DNA from: Andrena cerasifolii
Lineage: Eukaryota; Arthropoda; Insecta; Hymenoptera; Andrenidae
Direction: 5' to 3'
Assembly: GCF_050908995.1 (NCBI RefSeq)
Contig: NC_135119.1
Span: forward strand, 20,241,001-20,305,000
DNA: 64,000 nucleotides
Positions 13,190-25,100 of the stretch are shown piece after piece. Each line of letters starts with the position of its first letter. Positions within the stretch are counted from its first letter, which is position 1. The notes under the pieces were generated by a model that worked only from the letters and a program-made list of their open reading frames with translations, had not been told where the DNA came from and searched no databases. The translations under genes were made by a program, and so were the position numbers.

Positions 13190-13613
13190 ACTTTGTCGAA
13201 ATAGCAAGGCTAATATCGTCGGAGGAATATTTACATGGAAATTATTAAAAATTTCATAGTGGCCGTGGGGTTTTAATAGGTAAATATCCCACATTGCTCT
13301 GGCCCCCCCGGGGGATTCCCCTCTGAAGGAGTCGTGGTGCCTTCTGAAGATTTCCCCAAATTAGAAAAGAATTTATAAAAAAAAATTATAAAGTTTTCTT
13401 TAACGTGGAGACATCTTCAAAAGGCACCCCGACGCCTCCAGAAGGGAATCCCCCGCGGGTGCCAGGGTAGTGTGGGATTTTTACTCACTAAAACCCCACG
13501 GCCACTACGAAATTTTCATTAATTTACATGTAAATATCTCTATTATTAATGCCCATTGGCTGAAACGCTCGGACACCTATTCACTTATTTTCGACATAGA
13601 TCCCCTTGTTAGT
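13190..13613. mobile_element. Foldback MITE of the GGCCGTGGGGTTTT family, copy 1
   Basis: An inner inverted pair spans about 13227-13537: ACATGGAAATTATTAAAA and GTGGCCGTGGGGTTTTA on the left, TAAAACCCCACGGCCAC and TTAATTTACATGTAAATA on the right. The interior also folds on GGGGGATTCCCCTCTG / CAGAAGGGAATCCCCC. Sequence shared with the better-preserved copy at 48854-49328 continues to the right (GAAACGCTCGG, then TTTTCGACATAGATCC), so the full element reaches about 13613. The left outer end is degraded. Confidence 0.8.
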
Positions 13614-13946
13614 TAAAATCGAAATGAAGTAGTTCGAGTTTGAAAGTTAACCTTCCGCATCCTACTGCCTATGTTATTCTATAAAATATAAATTTCATAC
13701 AGAATAGATGGCATAAAAAAACAATTTGGCTCTGAAGTTTTTATAATTCCAAATAACGAGAGCAAAGCTGAGTGTTGCGTATGATTAAAAAAAAAGTACT
13801 TCACTAGAACATTTCAGCACGAATTACCAAGAGTAGAGTGGATTTCTTCTGTAATAATATCAACACCAACAAAAACACCAAGAAACACATTAACTGAAAA
13901 CATTCTGCAACAACGACCCAGAAAATATAAAAGAGACCGCCTAATT

Positions 13947-14173
13947 CAGTGATTCCCAACCCTTGGGTCGCGAAGTGTTTTCTGCGGGGCTGTCACGATT
14001 TTTGGGTTTTTTTTTTAAATGTTATTAAGTTAGAATTATATTCTGAAATACCTATTTTTAATGTGCTTTCTTTACCTTATTACATTTACCTTGCCTTATA
14101 TGAGGATGGGGGGTTGCAGGTTATTTGGATATTATAAAAGGGGTCGCGACTGAAAAAACCCTGGGAAACACTG
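13947..14173. mobile_element. hAT-type MITE with perfect 8-bp target duplication
   Basis: Starts CAGTGATTCCCAACCC and ends GGGAAACACTG, the imperfect terminal inverted repeats usual for hAT elements. GCCTAATT lies directly before it (13939-13946) and again directly after it (14174-14181), a perfect 8-bp duplication that fits hAT transposition. The 227-bp interior has no transposase. The intact duplication suggests fairly recent insertion. Confidence 0.9.
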
Positions 14174-15601
14174 GCCTAATTTCTCACGTGTTACAGAACA
14201 CGTAACTAAAAGCCTCACTCTTCGCGTAGCCCCTAAAAACCACGGTAATCCATTCTTTCATCTCTCTTCAGGCAAGACAGTACACTAATTACAGGTACCA
14301 ACGCATTCTACATGGGAAAGTGGCGTCTGCTGAACATACGCGGCGTGACAAATTTCCAGCGATACATTCGGAGAAACAAAACCCGAGAGAGCTCGGAAGG
14401 AGCTGTTTCTCGTTCCAATTAGGAGCAAGTCGAAAACACGGACACTTTGTCGGCTGTTGCCGTTCTATTCGGTTACTTCGCGGGAATATTAATGATTCGG
14501 CGATGGTACTCATCTACATCCAGGCTAACCCGATTTCTGACGCTACGCGGATTCTTCGTGCCCTCGCGTTTCATCTCGAGTCTACGATTCACCTGAAAAG
14601 CGCAAGTGAAAAATCGTCAGCAGCGATACTGCTCGGTATATTCCCATCCCATGCAGATCCATCTCTCCCCGAACTGAATTACCCTCCTCATTTTCATGCT
14701 AAAATTACATTACTTCTGGCGATGCAAACTCGATATGAAGGCTAAGGGGAAAGACATGGAATGTCCATTTTCCGTGATTCTGCGATTTATAACATATTTT
14801 GTTGGTGGCAACTGGAACTACAGAGCTTTCGAATCACAAAGGATTATAAAGTTCAAATACCCCCGCAGGGTAACGTTAAATATTTGGTATAGGCACTGGT
14901 TAAAAACAGGAAGTGTTCACTCTGCGCTGGATCAAGCATCTTTGCCTAAGCATAAGCTTTAAGCTTCTGTCGTCAAGGTAAAACAAGAAGTTATGTATTA
15001 TTATTTAAATTCGTTGAACCTTGCTTCTTCACTGGCGGACTAAAGTATTAAAACTTAATTTTCTCGATAAAGCTGTTTTGTGACATTCCCTGTTTCCCCC
15101 CTTACCCTTCATATTAGAAGGGCCACGAAGACTTGGAAACCGTTTTATTGCAGTCGATCTTGCGGCAGGAATACTTGAACAACTGTCCACCATTGACGGC
15201 CGAAGACAGTGTCTTTTGTACTCAAACGTAGCCATGAAATCTTCTGTACAGTTATCTTTTTCACTGTTCACGAATTCCAGAAAAATACGCGGGACGAAAG
15301 TTAACGAAGAGCAACGTCGAAAGTGTGGAGTGATTTGTAACCAAAGAGCGTGCCGCGATTGCTGTTCCTTTGCCATTCTTTACGGGAACGCAATAGCGAG
15401 GGACTAACGTCACTAGTGAAAAGATTGATATCGCTTCCTTCATCGAGGAGATGGAAAATATGAATTCTAAGCCAATTTTTTATGGTATTCTGGTCTGATT
15501 TCTTGGGATACAAGTGGCATCGTTCGATTCTTCTTCGTGAGAGCTTTTCAAATGTGTACAGCAATCGCATCGTTCTCTTCGATGACGAATCACTCTATAG
15601 A

Positions 15602-16326
15602 CTTAAGGGGACCTTCCGGTCTAACAGTCGATTTTTTTTACTTCATTTTTCGAAAGTTCAACCTTTTAGGAATGCGTGTTTAAAAGGATTTGTTGAAATT
15701 CGTAAAACTCCCGCAGTTATAAGCATTTGAGTAGCGGCAAATGCATGGGCCACTCGGCGTCCACGTAAAACTTTAAACGCGTTTTTCTCGAAAGAGTGTT
15801 CTGAAAACGGCGTGACCTGTATTTCCAAAAGTTATTATCCGATTCCACTGAAACTTTTTTTATTTTGAAGAATATACTTCTGGCTAGGGGGGATATCAGA
15901 AAAAATTACAAAAATTGAAAAATTATAAATTTTAAAGGCGTTGAAAGGACGAAAAATATAGTGTAAAAGTGATTTCAAACTTCAAGTGTCGTTATTTTCT
16001 AAGAAATGTCATTTTTTATTTTTGTCTGGTTCCCCACCTAGCCAGAAGTATATTCTTCAAAATAAAAAAGTTTCAGTCGAATCGGATAATAACTTTTGGA
16101 GATACAGGTCCCACCGATTTGGACCAATTTTTTGACGCCTTGACTTTAACGACTCCCCAGTGCCTTCTGCAATGATTAATTATAAAACAAAAAATATATT
16201 TCTATAACATAAGACATCCTTAATGCAATGCAAAAAGTCCCATTAAATTATATATAGTAGTTTTCCTGTAATTAATTCGTAAAGATCATCTATTTTTTGA
16301 GCTCTAGACCGGAAGGCTCCCTTAAG
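15602..16326. mobile_element. piggyBac-like palindromic MITE bounded by TTAA
   Basis: The left end reads TTAAGGGGACCTTCCGGTCT and the right end is its near reverse complement, AGACCGGAAGGCTCCCTTAA. Both ends sit on TTAA, the target duplication typical of piggyBac. Inside, a second inverted pair covers GAAACTTTTTTTATTTTGAA and TTCAAAATAAAAAAGTTTC with CTTCTGGCTAG / CTAGCCAGAAG, so much of the 725 bp folds back. There is no transposase. Confidence 0.75.
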
Positions 16327-17918
16327 GGGAATCCTATTTTTTTTAGCTAAAACCACAGCAAAATTTAGGTTTTTTTAAAGAAACTAGCGATTCGTTTCTT
16401 CTGGAATTTGGGCTATGTTTTTAGGTATCTTTGAAAAAGTTGTAGTTCTTCTCTGATTTTTTAATAATAAATGTCATATGACAAAAGTTAAGCGGAGGGA
16501 AAATAATAAATTGAATATTCCGTACACACTTCGAATTTGTAGTTTCGCAATATGCTAATTTAGCATCAGTTAAACGGAATTGAATGTTTACCTAAATTTT
16601 GCTCAAAAACGAACATAGTGTGGTATTACTCGTTACTCAGCAAGTATTTCGCTCTGCAAATCGAGGAAATTAAAAATGAAATTGATCAATTTGCACGCTT
16701 TTTACGGTCCAATGCTTCACCCCAAAAGAATTGCAGAAACAGAGTATACACTGCTGCAATTTGCGAGTAATTAAATGCTTTTACGCAATTAAAACGCGAT
16801 AATGTCTATGCCAAGCAATTACGAATTTGTTGCTTTAGCGACGTAAAACCGTACATTGGCCGATATTCTGTCAGAGTTCCTTCGGTAGAAATTTTAGACA
16901 CCGCTCCCTAATGGAAATAATTTTTCTTCGTAGCGGGCATGTTTGCGAGGCCAGAGAAACGCTAGGCGAAGACTTAAATAATTTTCGTTGTTTCCTGACT
17001 GAAACTTCTACAACACGATCCATTACACGTGTTTCTGAACGCTCTTACGCAATAGATTTATTATACTGAGCTGGCATTAAGCTCGAAACACTCTAGATCC
17101 CAATTTATAGTGGAAATATTTCCTGAACACATTTATTCTATAAAAACGGAGTAAGAAAACAAATAGATAGCCTCTGTGGAATTAGGGATTCTGCTAAACG
17201 AAACTCTGCCACATTCTTTTAAACGATACCTATTGTGATTCAAGCGCTTGGAATTTTTCGAGTCATTTGTTATGAAAGAAAGAATTAATTTCGAATATTA
17301 AAACCATAATTGAAGCTATTACTTCTCTGACAATAATTGAATTGCCCTTGCATACTTAAAAAAACTAGCTCAGGGATACAGAGGTGCCCTGAATTGTTAA
17401 ATAAGAGATAAAACAATTCTTCCATTTTTTTTTTTGTTGTAATTATTTACACATGTGAAATTAGAATACGGTTCTAAAGCTAGACTTAAATGCTTGGAAG
17501 TTAAATATCGAATTTCACGTCACCTAGAAAATTAAGACATTCGTTTCTTTTCCACGAAGAAAAGCTCTATTTGTCAGAAATACTGTACTATTTTGTTCAG
17601 AATCTGGATTTCAAATGACCTATGCTTCGCGCTGGAATTTAAAAGTTCACTGGTGCTCTGCCCTAATTTGCATCATCTTTCTACTTTTGTAATGTTAATT
17701 TCTCTTCTGAAATATATTCTTGCCACAAGTTATAATACTGAAAGTGCCCTTGTGCCAGTAAAAGAAACAGGTGCATCGTCAATTTTCGCACAAAGACTCA
17801 CCTTTCCAAGGCGGATCTATTCAACAATCTTAACAAAAATAACCAGGCAATACTCGCTAAAATTAAAGCTCCACATCTCCACAAAAAGTGCAATATTACT
17901 ACTACACACCTATGACTA

Positions 17919-18203
17919 TTAACTCGGCGGGAGGCGCTACTGGGTAAAATTTACCACATAGGCGCTAGTTGCGAAAATATGAAGACAGAGTGTTTGTTTC
18001 AATTTTTTAAACAACTGTAATAAAGATATTAAGATATTTCATAAATTTTTCTCGATTCTTAAAACACTGTACTTTAACACAAAAATTACAAAGTTAAAAG
18101 AAATATTCTGAAACCGTGGTTATTTACGTTTCAATTTAGGGTATTTTTGACCCGGTAGCGACAACCTGTGTTGCAATATGGGGTGCGCCTCCCGCCGGGT
18201 TAA
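17919..18203. mobile_element. piggyBac-like MITE (CGGCGGGAGGCGC ends), copy 1
   Basis: Bounded by TTAA on both sides (17919-17922 and 18200-18203). The ends are CTCGGCGGGAGGCGC and GCGCCTCCCGCCGGG, an imperfect inverted pair. The 285-bp interior is AT-rich and non-coding. A near-identical copy in the same orientation lies at 41784-42066. Confidence 0.85.
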
Positions 18204-18399
18204 GAAACACATTACATTTGCTCGCCTCAATTTCTCAAGCACCCACCAAAGTAGCCAACTGTAATCACGCCTAAATATGAAATAATAATTTCAAATCCAC
18301 CACGAACATCTCTAACACATCAACCTCGCCCCAAAACAGCAAATGAATGTAAAAATCAAATCACACCATCTAACCTAAGCACACCATCTTGCGAGCAAC

Positions 18400-19140
18400 C
18401 ACCAATGGCAATCAATACGACATAAAACACCCAATCACAAAAGCAGCACCGAAAGAACGGTCACAGTCGTAGAAGCAGATATTACCCGAAGACCCTCCAC
18501 ACGAAAGCGACCCCAGTTTCCCGCATAAAGGCACAAAATCTCGGGCTTTGCCGGGAAGTGTCGAGGCCCGTGATCCAATTGCGGACGGGGTCGAGGGGAC
18601 CCGCGACGAAATTCACGACAATCCCGTCGTCGAGTGTCAAGATTCCCAGGGCGTTTGACAAACGAAACGAAACGGAACGTAGGGACGCGCAGCTGGCCAG
18701 GAGGGCCGTGAAAAATGCCGGGAGATCGAGAAAGTATGCGGCACACGGGGGAAGCGCGAGAGTCTGGATCGAAAGCTCGCCTCCACGTACCTTGGCGACG
18801 ACGGGCGGAATGGAAGCGGCAGCTTCAGTCGCCCGCGAGCCTCCACCGTGGAAACTTCTGGCTCGCGCCCATCCGTTGGGAATCTGCGCCCAGCGCTCAT
18901 CCGGACACCCAGCGAACAGATCGCGATCGATCCAGCGCGCAGTTAAATTCATCGGCGAGTGATCGTGATCGACGATCGGTGGCGTTTCATACAGGTGGTT
19001 CGACTCCTCTGGAACGAATTAGGGTCTTGATGCGAGGACCAAAGTGTGACTCGTGAACGAGGATGAGGACGATTCTGTTCGCACCTCTGTGTCTGTGCAC
19101 TCACGACTTCGGCGAGTAAATCGAGACCAAGTTGGAGACC
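18400..19140 (+). promoter_or_regulatory. GC-rich promoter and probable 5' UTR of the lectin gene
   Basis: The region is strikingly GC- and CpG-rich compared with its flanks and runs into the lectin start codon at 19141. Open frames on both strands here are a composition effect. Two short upstream reading frames lie just before the start: ATG at 19030 (9 codons with stop) and ATG at 19063 (19 codons with stop, in frame with the main ATG). If transcribed, they could dampen translation. The transcription start was not located. Confidence 0.45.
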
Positions 19141-22100
19141 ATGCGACTTCCGTGCTTGATTCTGGTCCTTTGCGCGACAGGTAAAGCAACCGGTACACTG
19201 TCGAAGGCGCGGGTAATTTTAATCCGGCGCTCGTGTCGCGGGTAATTGGGAAATCGAGTGGAAAACTGTGAACCATCGCGTGGATAAATAGATCGACGAA
19301 TCGGGGAATTAATTCTGTGTCTTTGGAATTTTTGGGGATTTTTTTTCTATTGCACTGTTGGCTGAGGTTTAGATTGAAGTGATCGAGTTCCGCCGTCAGT
19401 GAAAGGCCACAGAAAAGTTGGTAGAAGCGTGCTTCATTTTCTTCGGGAAATTAATTTCACCGTAAGGTGTATTTGCGACGTGTAATGCGGCAAGGTCCTT
19501 TGAAACGGAGTCTTTTCAACGGAGGTCTGAACAGGCTGGTACGAGAAAGGGGGCTAATTATCAAATTGTAGGGGAAGAGGTGTTGTGAGAAAAGTTTCTG
19601 CCATCTCGAATATGGAACAGTTAAATGAATAGAGCTAACAATTAACAGTATTTGCTAGTCCCATTGCAATCTAACGAGATATATTAAATATCTGTTCTAC
19701 TTTTAACACCCGAAAAAGATGAATGGATATTTAACCAGAATAACAAGGTCAAGAACAAATATGACGGAATTTAAAAGCAACATTCCACGGTATTGATATA
19801 AATCAGAGAGAAGTCCCTTCGAAAACCTTTAAACACAATAGTAAATTAAAGGATAACAACTCGATGAAAATTTCTTGCATCCACCCCGTTTTCAGACCAA
19901 CAACCCCTTTCACAATTCGCAAGATCTAATCATTTGTCACGAGAATTATTTCCTCGGAGAATTTCGTTGGCACGTGAGAACAGGGACCATTTAAACTGCT
20001 GTGACAAATGCATTTCGACTCGCAATGTCGTATCATTCTTTCACCGTGGATGAAAAATAAAAGTTTGGGAACGAAATAGTTTCCCAGCTTTTTCATTCGA
20101 TACTGTTTCCAGGTTCGGAGGGGAAATTGTTGATTCCCCATTGAATATTTAACGAAAAACTACTCGCCAGAGATGGCACAATTTTAACATTTTTTGACAA
20201 TTTATCGACGACAGAACTTATGTTTCACCAGATACAATATTCAAATCGTGGAATGCCAAACGATATATATGCACGGCATGCGGTTATCGACGGTAACGCG
20301 CTATGTTAATTACTACGGTAAAAATAATCGTGACTAATAATAGTCTTAAGAGAAACCAGAGGTTTTGATAACGCGGCTCGAGATCCTTATCACTGTGCTG
20401 CAAAGTAGTCGGAGTGCTGCGAGATAATACAGAGGAAGCAATGATATCATGATTGAATGTAACGAATCAGGTACTCAGAAGAATTCGCATGCTGATGATT
20501 AAGTTTTGCTTATCAGTACACTTTGCGAACTCGATGGAAAACAGTTTTTATGTAACATATTGAGTGTAGTAGACTCAAATCTACTAAGTGGTAAATGAGC
20601 ATTATAAATGTAGTATACAGTCAAGTAAAGAGTAGAAAAATTATTCCCACTGCATTTGTTTAACGATGCGCTAATAAATATGATTGTTGGGGGGAATTTA
20701 TAAAAAAAATTATTCACTTTTGCCTACTCCGTAACATTCATTTGCTTCCGTCCAGTAACTTTTAACGCAATAAATTGCAGAGCCAAGGCTCGTCTATTTG
20801 CGTGTGCACTTTGTCTTTCAACCACTGCCGCAGTAAAGCCCGTTTATTTCAACGTCCAAAAGAATGGGAAGAATTTTGATTCGTTGACACGTGGATCTAA
20901 AATATTCGATTATATAACCTGACATAGGCCCAATAAAAAATAAGGCCACGTATGCTATTGAATACCTAGAAGTCCGAAGTGAATAGATCGGCCATCTATT
21001 TTCGTTAGAGGGGTGCACGAATCTGTACGCAGAAGGCCAGACAGGATGGTATTGGATCGCGGGGCAAAAGTAGCGTAACCGGAAAGAAATTTTGATCGAT
21101 AAAATTATACGCGTCATGCCGCGAACGACAAGCCCCTAAAACTTATTACAGTATCCTTAAAACTAGATTCCTAAAAACGACCCTTTCGTGGATTTATTTC
21201 TCAATTATTTTAGCAGGAACAAGTACCGTCGGAAACCTTTCACAGTACCTACCCCCGTTTTGATGTAAACGTAACTTATGCAGTACCTTCGCTGACCGCG
21301 CGCCAAAAATGGCAACCGCGAAAAACTTCCATCGGGGTAATAATTGCGCAGAGGTTGTGACAAAATTCTCCGCAGGTCTGCGATCGTGGAACAATTACGC
21401 GTAGAAAGTGCAGAATTCAGCCTTGTGCTATATGTATCCTACGGTTCTTTCCCGAGCGGATGAATGAAAGTAAAAATCGTGGGAAGATACAGCGCTCGCA
21501 TTATTCACGAGCGCGGCATGCGCATGGATGTGCGTGAATTATTCACGGCACACGTACAGCGACGGGGGACCTAAAAATAACGGGTGGCTATAATATTTGA
21601 ACGCTAATTAACGACGCCTTCGGGACTGCTGTAACTCAATTATCAAAGTTCACCCACCAGCCTACACACCGGCGAATTACACGTTCCCAGAAACGCGTAA
21701 CGTCGATATGTGTCAGCCGTTTAAACTGAAGCTGATTTGAAAATCAACCATCGTAGGCATTCGCTGATAATTGAATATCGACAATAGACGGAGAACAGAT
21801 TTATGGCGTGATAATTATACGAACATGGCAGAACCCGACCAAGGCAGTGTTACTTTGGTACTCTTGGCAGAGGGATGTGACAGGTTGAACTATTGAACTG
21901 AATTTCCCCAGTGCTTTGCGAAAAGATTGGACACGCCACTGGGAAACACTTCGAATCACCTGTTTCGTGGCTGATTTGGCGATTAATATTCACTTTCCCC
22001 AATAAATCCTTCATCTTCGTAATAAATTGTATTCGTGTACGCTCGGAATGGAGTATTAATTATATGGATAACGCGCAATGTGTTCTAAATTCTATGAGAT

Positions 22101-25100
22101 TCATACGAGACAGAGTTTTGGAAAGAAAGTTCATATCTGCTTTAAATATGTTTTCGTCTCTTAAATATGACCACAGTGGTACAAAAGTAACGTATTATTT
22201 TATTTGGAATCGATTTTGGGGAAAGGATACTGCAATCAGCGTAAAAGCAAAATGTAGGTACATCGCTTTAAAAAATAGGATGGATATAGAATAAATATAG
22301 TACCACTGTGATGTCTGAATACGAAGCGGAGGAATTTTATTTTAAACGGAGGATTCGAATGTCAGCGACCTAAAATTCTTCGACGATAAATCGCGGATAA
22401 GAGAAACGTGCAATATTATTTGAAAATATTGTATCGGTGCCCTGGCGTTTCTAGCAATTTGCATTTATAAAGTAGCGACACAGAGAATCGAGATATTTCC
22501 GATGTGAAATATGTTTCCCTTCATCGTTTATCTATACAACCCTTCGAATCTTGATTATCCTCCAACCATATAGAATATTTGAAATTACTAAAGCACCAAT
22601 GCAATATTAAGGGAAATTTCCTTCCATTCCCCCATAAACGCTGACACATTACCTCCAATTTTATTTCAATCCTACATGGCTGGTCATTTTTAAACCAATG
22701 AAAACTTCAAGCTCCACTCGAATCACTTCAATTCCATTTGTCCCGCGTTCCTACAAAATTCATTACTCTCTTTCCACGCGCAGGTTCACGGGCAAAGCGA
22801 ATGGAGAACAGATTAAACAATTGACGATTAATATTCAACAGGTATCATTTAAAAAAATCCTAATAAGCGGATAAATTCCATGTAATAGTTCTTTATGAGG
22901 TACAGTATTTAACAAAATGCTCAATTTCTATTTCAAACACTCAATTCGTACTTCCCGATCTAGTAAATATCTGTTACTGAACGAATTTCAAAAAAGGTTT
23001 AATACAGACTTAAACCACATTCACTTGAACCACATTCGGATCATATTTTCTAGAAAACAGTGACAGTATTCCCCGTGTGTTCCCGAATATATGTTCACGG
23101 CGCGTTAAGTAAATCTCTCTCGGTAGTAGCAATCGCTCGGAAGTGCCTACCGGCTCGAAACGATATTTTATCAAACCTTGAGCCAGTGTTAATATACTAA
23201 CTGCACCTCCCTGCTTGGTACCAGGGTTGCAAGAACTCCATGCTTTCTAACAGTCCAACTTGCTGCCTATTTTGAGAGCATAACCAGCGCCTACAATATT
23301 CCAACCCCAATTACCAAGCGAATTAGTGGCAGCTCATGATTGCCATCCACGTTCCCCAAACTTCGATCTGACTCGGGACACGACAGGTATCAACCTTTAC
23401 ACACCTCCGCGGAGTAGACAGAGGATTTCCCCTGGTCTAACCCCGATTCCCAACACCCTCACTCTCCATTAAGCCTGGGTGGGGCTGTCGCGTTCGCAGA
23501 AAGCTCCAAGTCGAGCCTCTTGCACAGCTTCAGCACTGGTGAGCCAGCTCAGGTACCCCGGGATCGCCAGGTCCCGTCTTGAGGACACGCTTGGCGGAAT
23601 GATCGGCCATAAAACAAGCCCCAGCCCTAGGGACGGCGCACAGTGACGGTGAAGAATCATCGATTTACGAGCAAATCGTGTGTAAATTCGCGAGCGTATA
23701 AATGAGAATTCGACGTCGAAAGGAACGAAAGGATCGGCAGTCACATGCGAGCGTTAACTTTTATTACATCAGCCGCTTATTTGTCATAATATGCCTCGAA
23801 CCAGAAGACCATTCGTGCATGGTGCCAGCTGTAACGCGAATTTACATTGAATGTGCGCGGCCTGCGCACCATGGTATGGACGGTAGCGCGTTCGGCGCGA
23901 TCGCGAATGAATCCGCGAGAAAATGAAGCTCACGTTCCTGCGGTTGCGTCATTTATGACCACCATAAACGTCCACTGAATGCTTTCCAGTGAATGCAAAT
24001 CTCTGCAGCACTCGCGTTTTTTTTTCGTAACGTTTGATACGCAAGGAATGGCTTTGGTTCCAAACAGGAATGCGTTGGGAGGGATGACTCCACGGAATTA
24101 TCGTGATCAACCGTTTTTCTGGAACGATTCATCGTGAATTTAAATGAGTCAACGATGGAAATCTCGAGACGCATGCATAAATGAACGTGTATGATAAGGG
24201 TAACAGAGGACTAACCTTGTCAAGGTGTAGCAGTGCTTGCTTTAAGAATAATGCACCAACGCGCTCGTAATTTTAGACTGCGAATATAGATAAGGGACTT
24301 TTAAACTACAGTAGCAATCATCGCATCATCAATTTAGCTACACTTGCATATAGAAAGCACCTTGTGCTTCTTAAGTCCCGAGTGACTTGAAACAGCAGAC
24401 GCTAAGGCAATCGCTCTGTACATCCTAAGGTTAAACAATGGCAAATATTGAATTTTCCAGCTGCACGAGGTAACTTTGACCTTAGAAAAATATTTTACAC
24501 GAACTGTATCAGTGACACTGCGGTGGTGCAATAATATTCCAAATTCAAGTGACCATTTTGCCTTGCGAAAATACTGACACACCGAAAAGCTGTAGATACC
24601 TAACCCAGACCTCTTCTAAGAAAAGCTTTCATTAGAGTTTTGCTAAATAACTTTTAAACGAATGACAGCAAATACTGCCACAGAACCTACTCAGACGGGG
24701 TTTAGGTTCCCTGAGAATAGCCGAAACAATTGGCGACCTACATCAGCGCGCCAGTATTCCCCTAGGTTCTTCCTCTGCTGATAAACGAAAGGGGAGGATG
24801 CACCGTGCAAATGGCACTTCAAGTTTCCACCATAGCAATTACCATACGTGAACGCGGTACGGTTACAGCCGATGCACCACATAACTTTCTCGGATGATGT
24901 CATTCACAGTCCACGGAACGAACGGACAACATCAAACGCATTGAACTGGGTTAGGAACACTCGGCGATACGCGGAAGTTTAATTCGCCTTAACACTCGAG
25001 AGCGAATACCGTAAAAAAAAAACCCTTCCAACGCTATCCGTGATCCACTTTCAGGAAGTAACGACCATCCTCTTATTTCACTGTTATCATCGTTGTCGTT

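Larger units (their letters stand above)
1..18400. other. Left flank without a recognised gene
   Basis: I see no exon with recognisable protein similarity in this stretch on either strand. It is mostly AT-rich non-coding DNA with DNA-transposon derivatives listed separately (MITEs at 1.26, 11.35, 13.95 and 17.92 kb; foldback elements at 2.35, 13.2 and 15.6 kb). A GC-richer island lies at 6.5-7.15 kb. Open frames here are short, lack codon bias or conserved motifs, and often overlap others on the opposite strand. Distal regulatory DNA or non-coding transcripts cannot be excluded. Confidence 0.6.

Noticed and set aside
14320..14745. 141-codon plus-strand frame
   Set aside because: No recognised motif, overlapping open frames on the other strand, and no splice or promoter context; probably chance.
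18482..18962. Overlapping frames of 103-156 codons on both strands
   Set aside because: GC-rich promoter DNA has few stop codons. No frame shows domain similarity, and the real lectin start lies just downstream.
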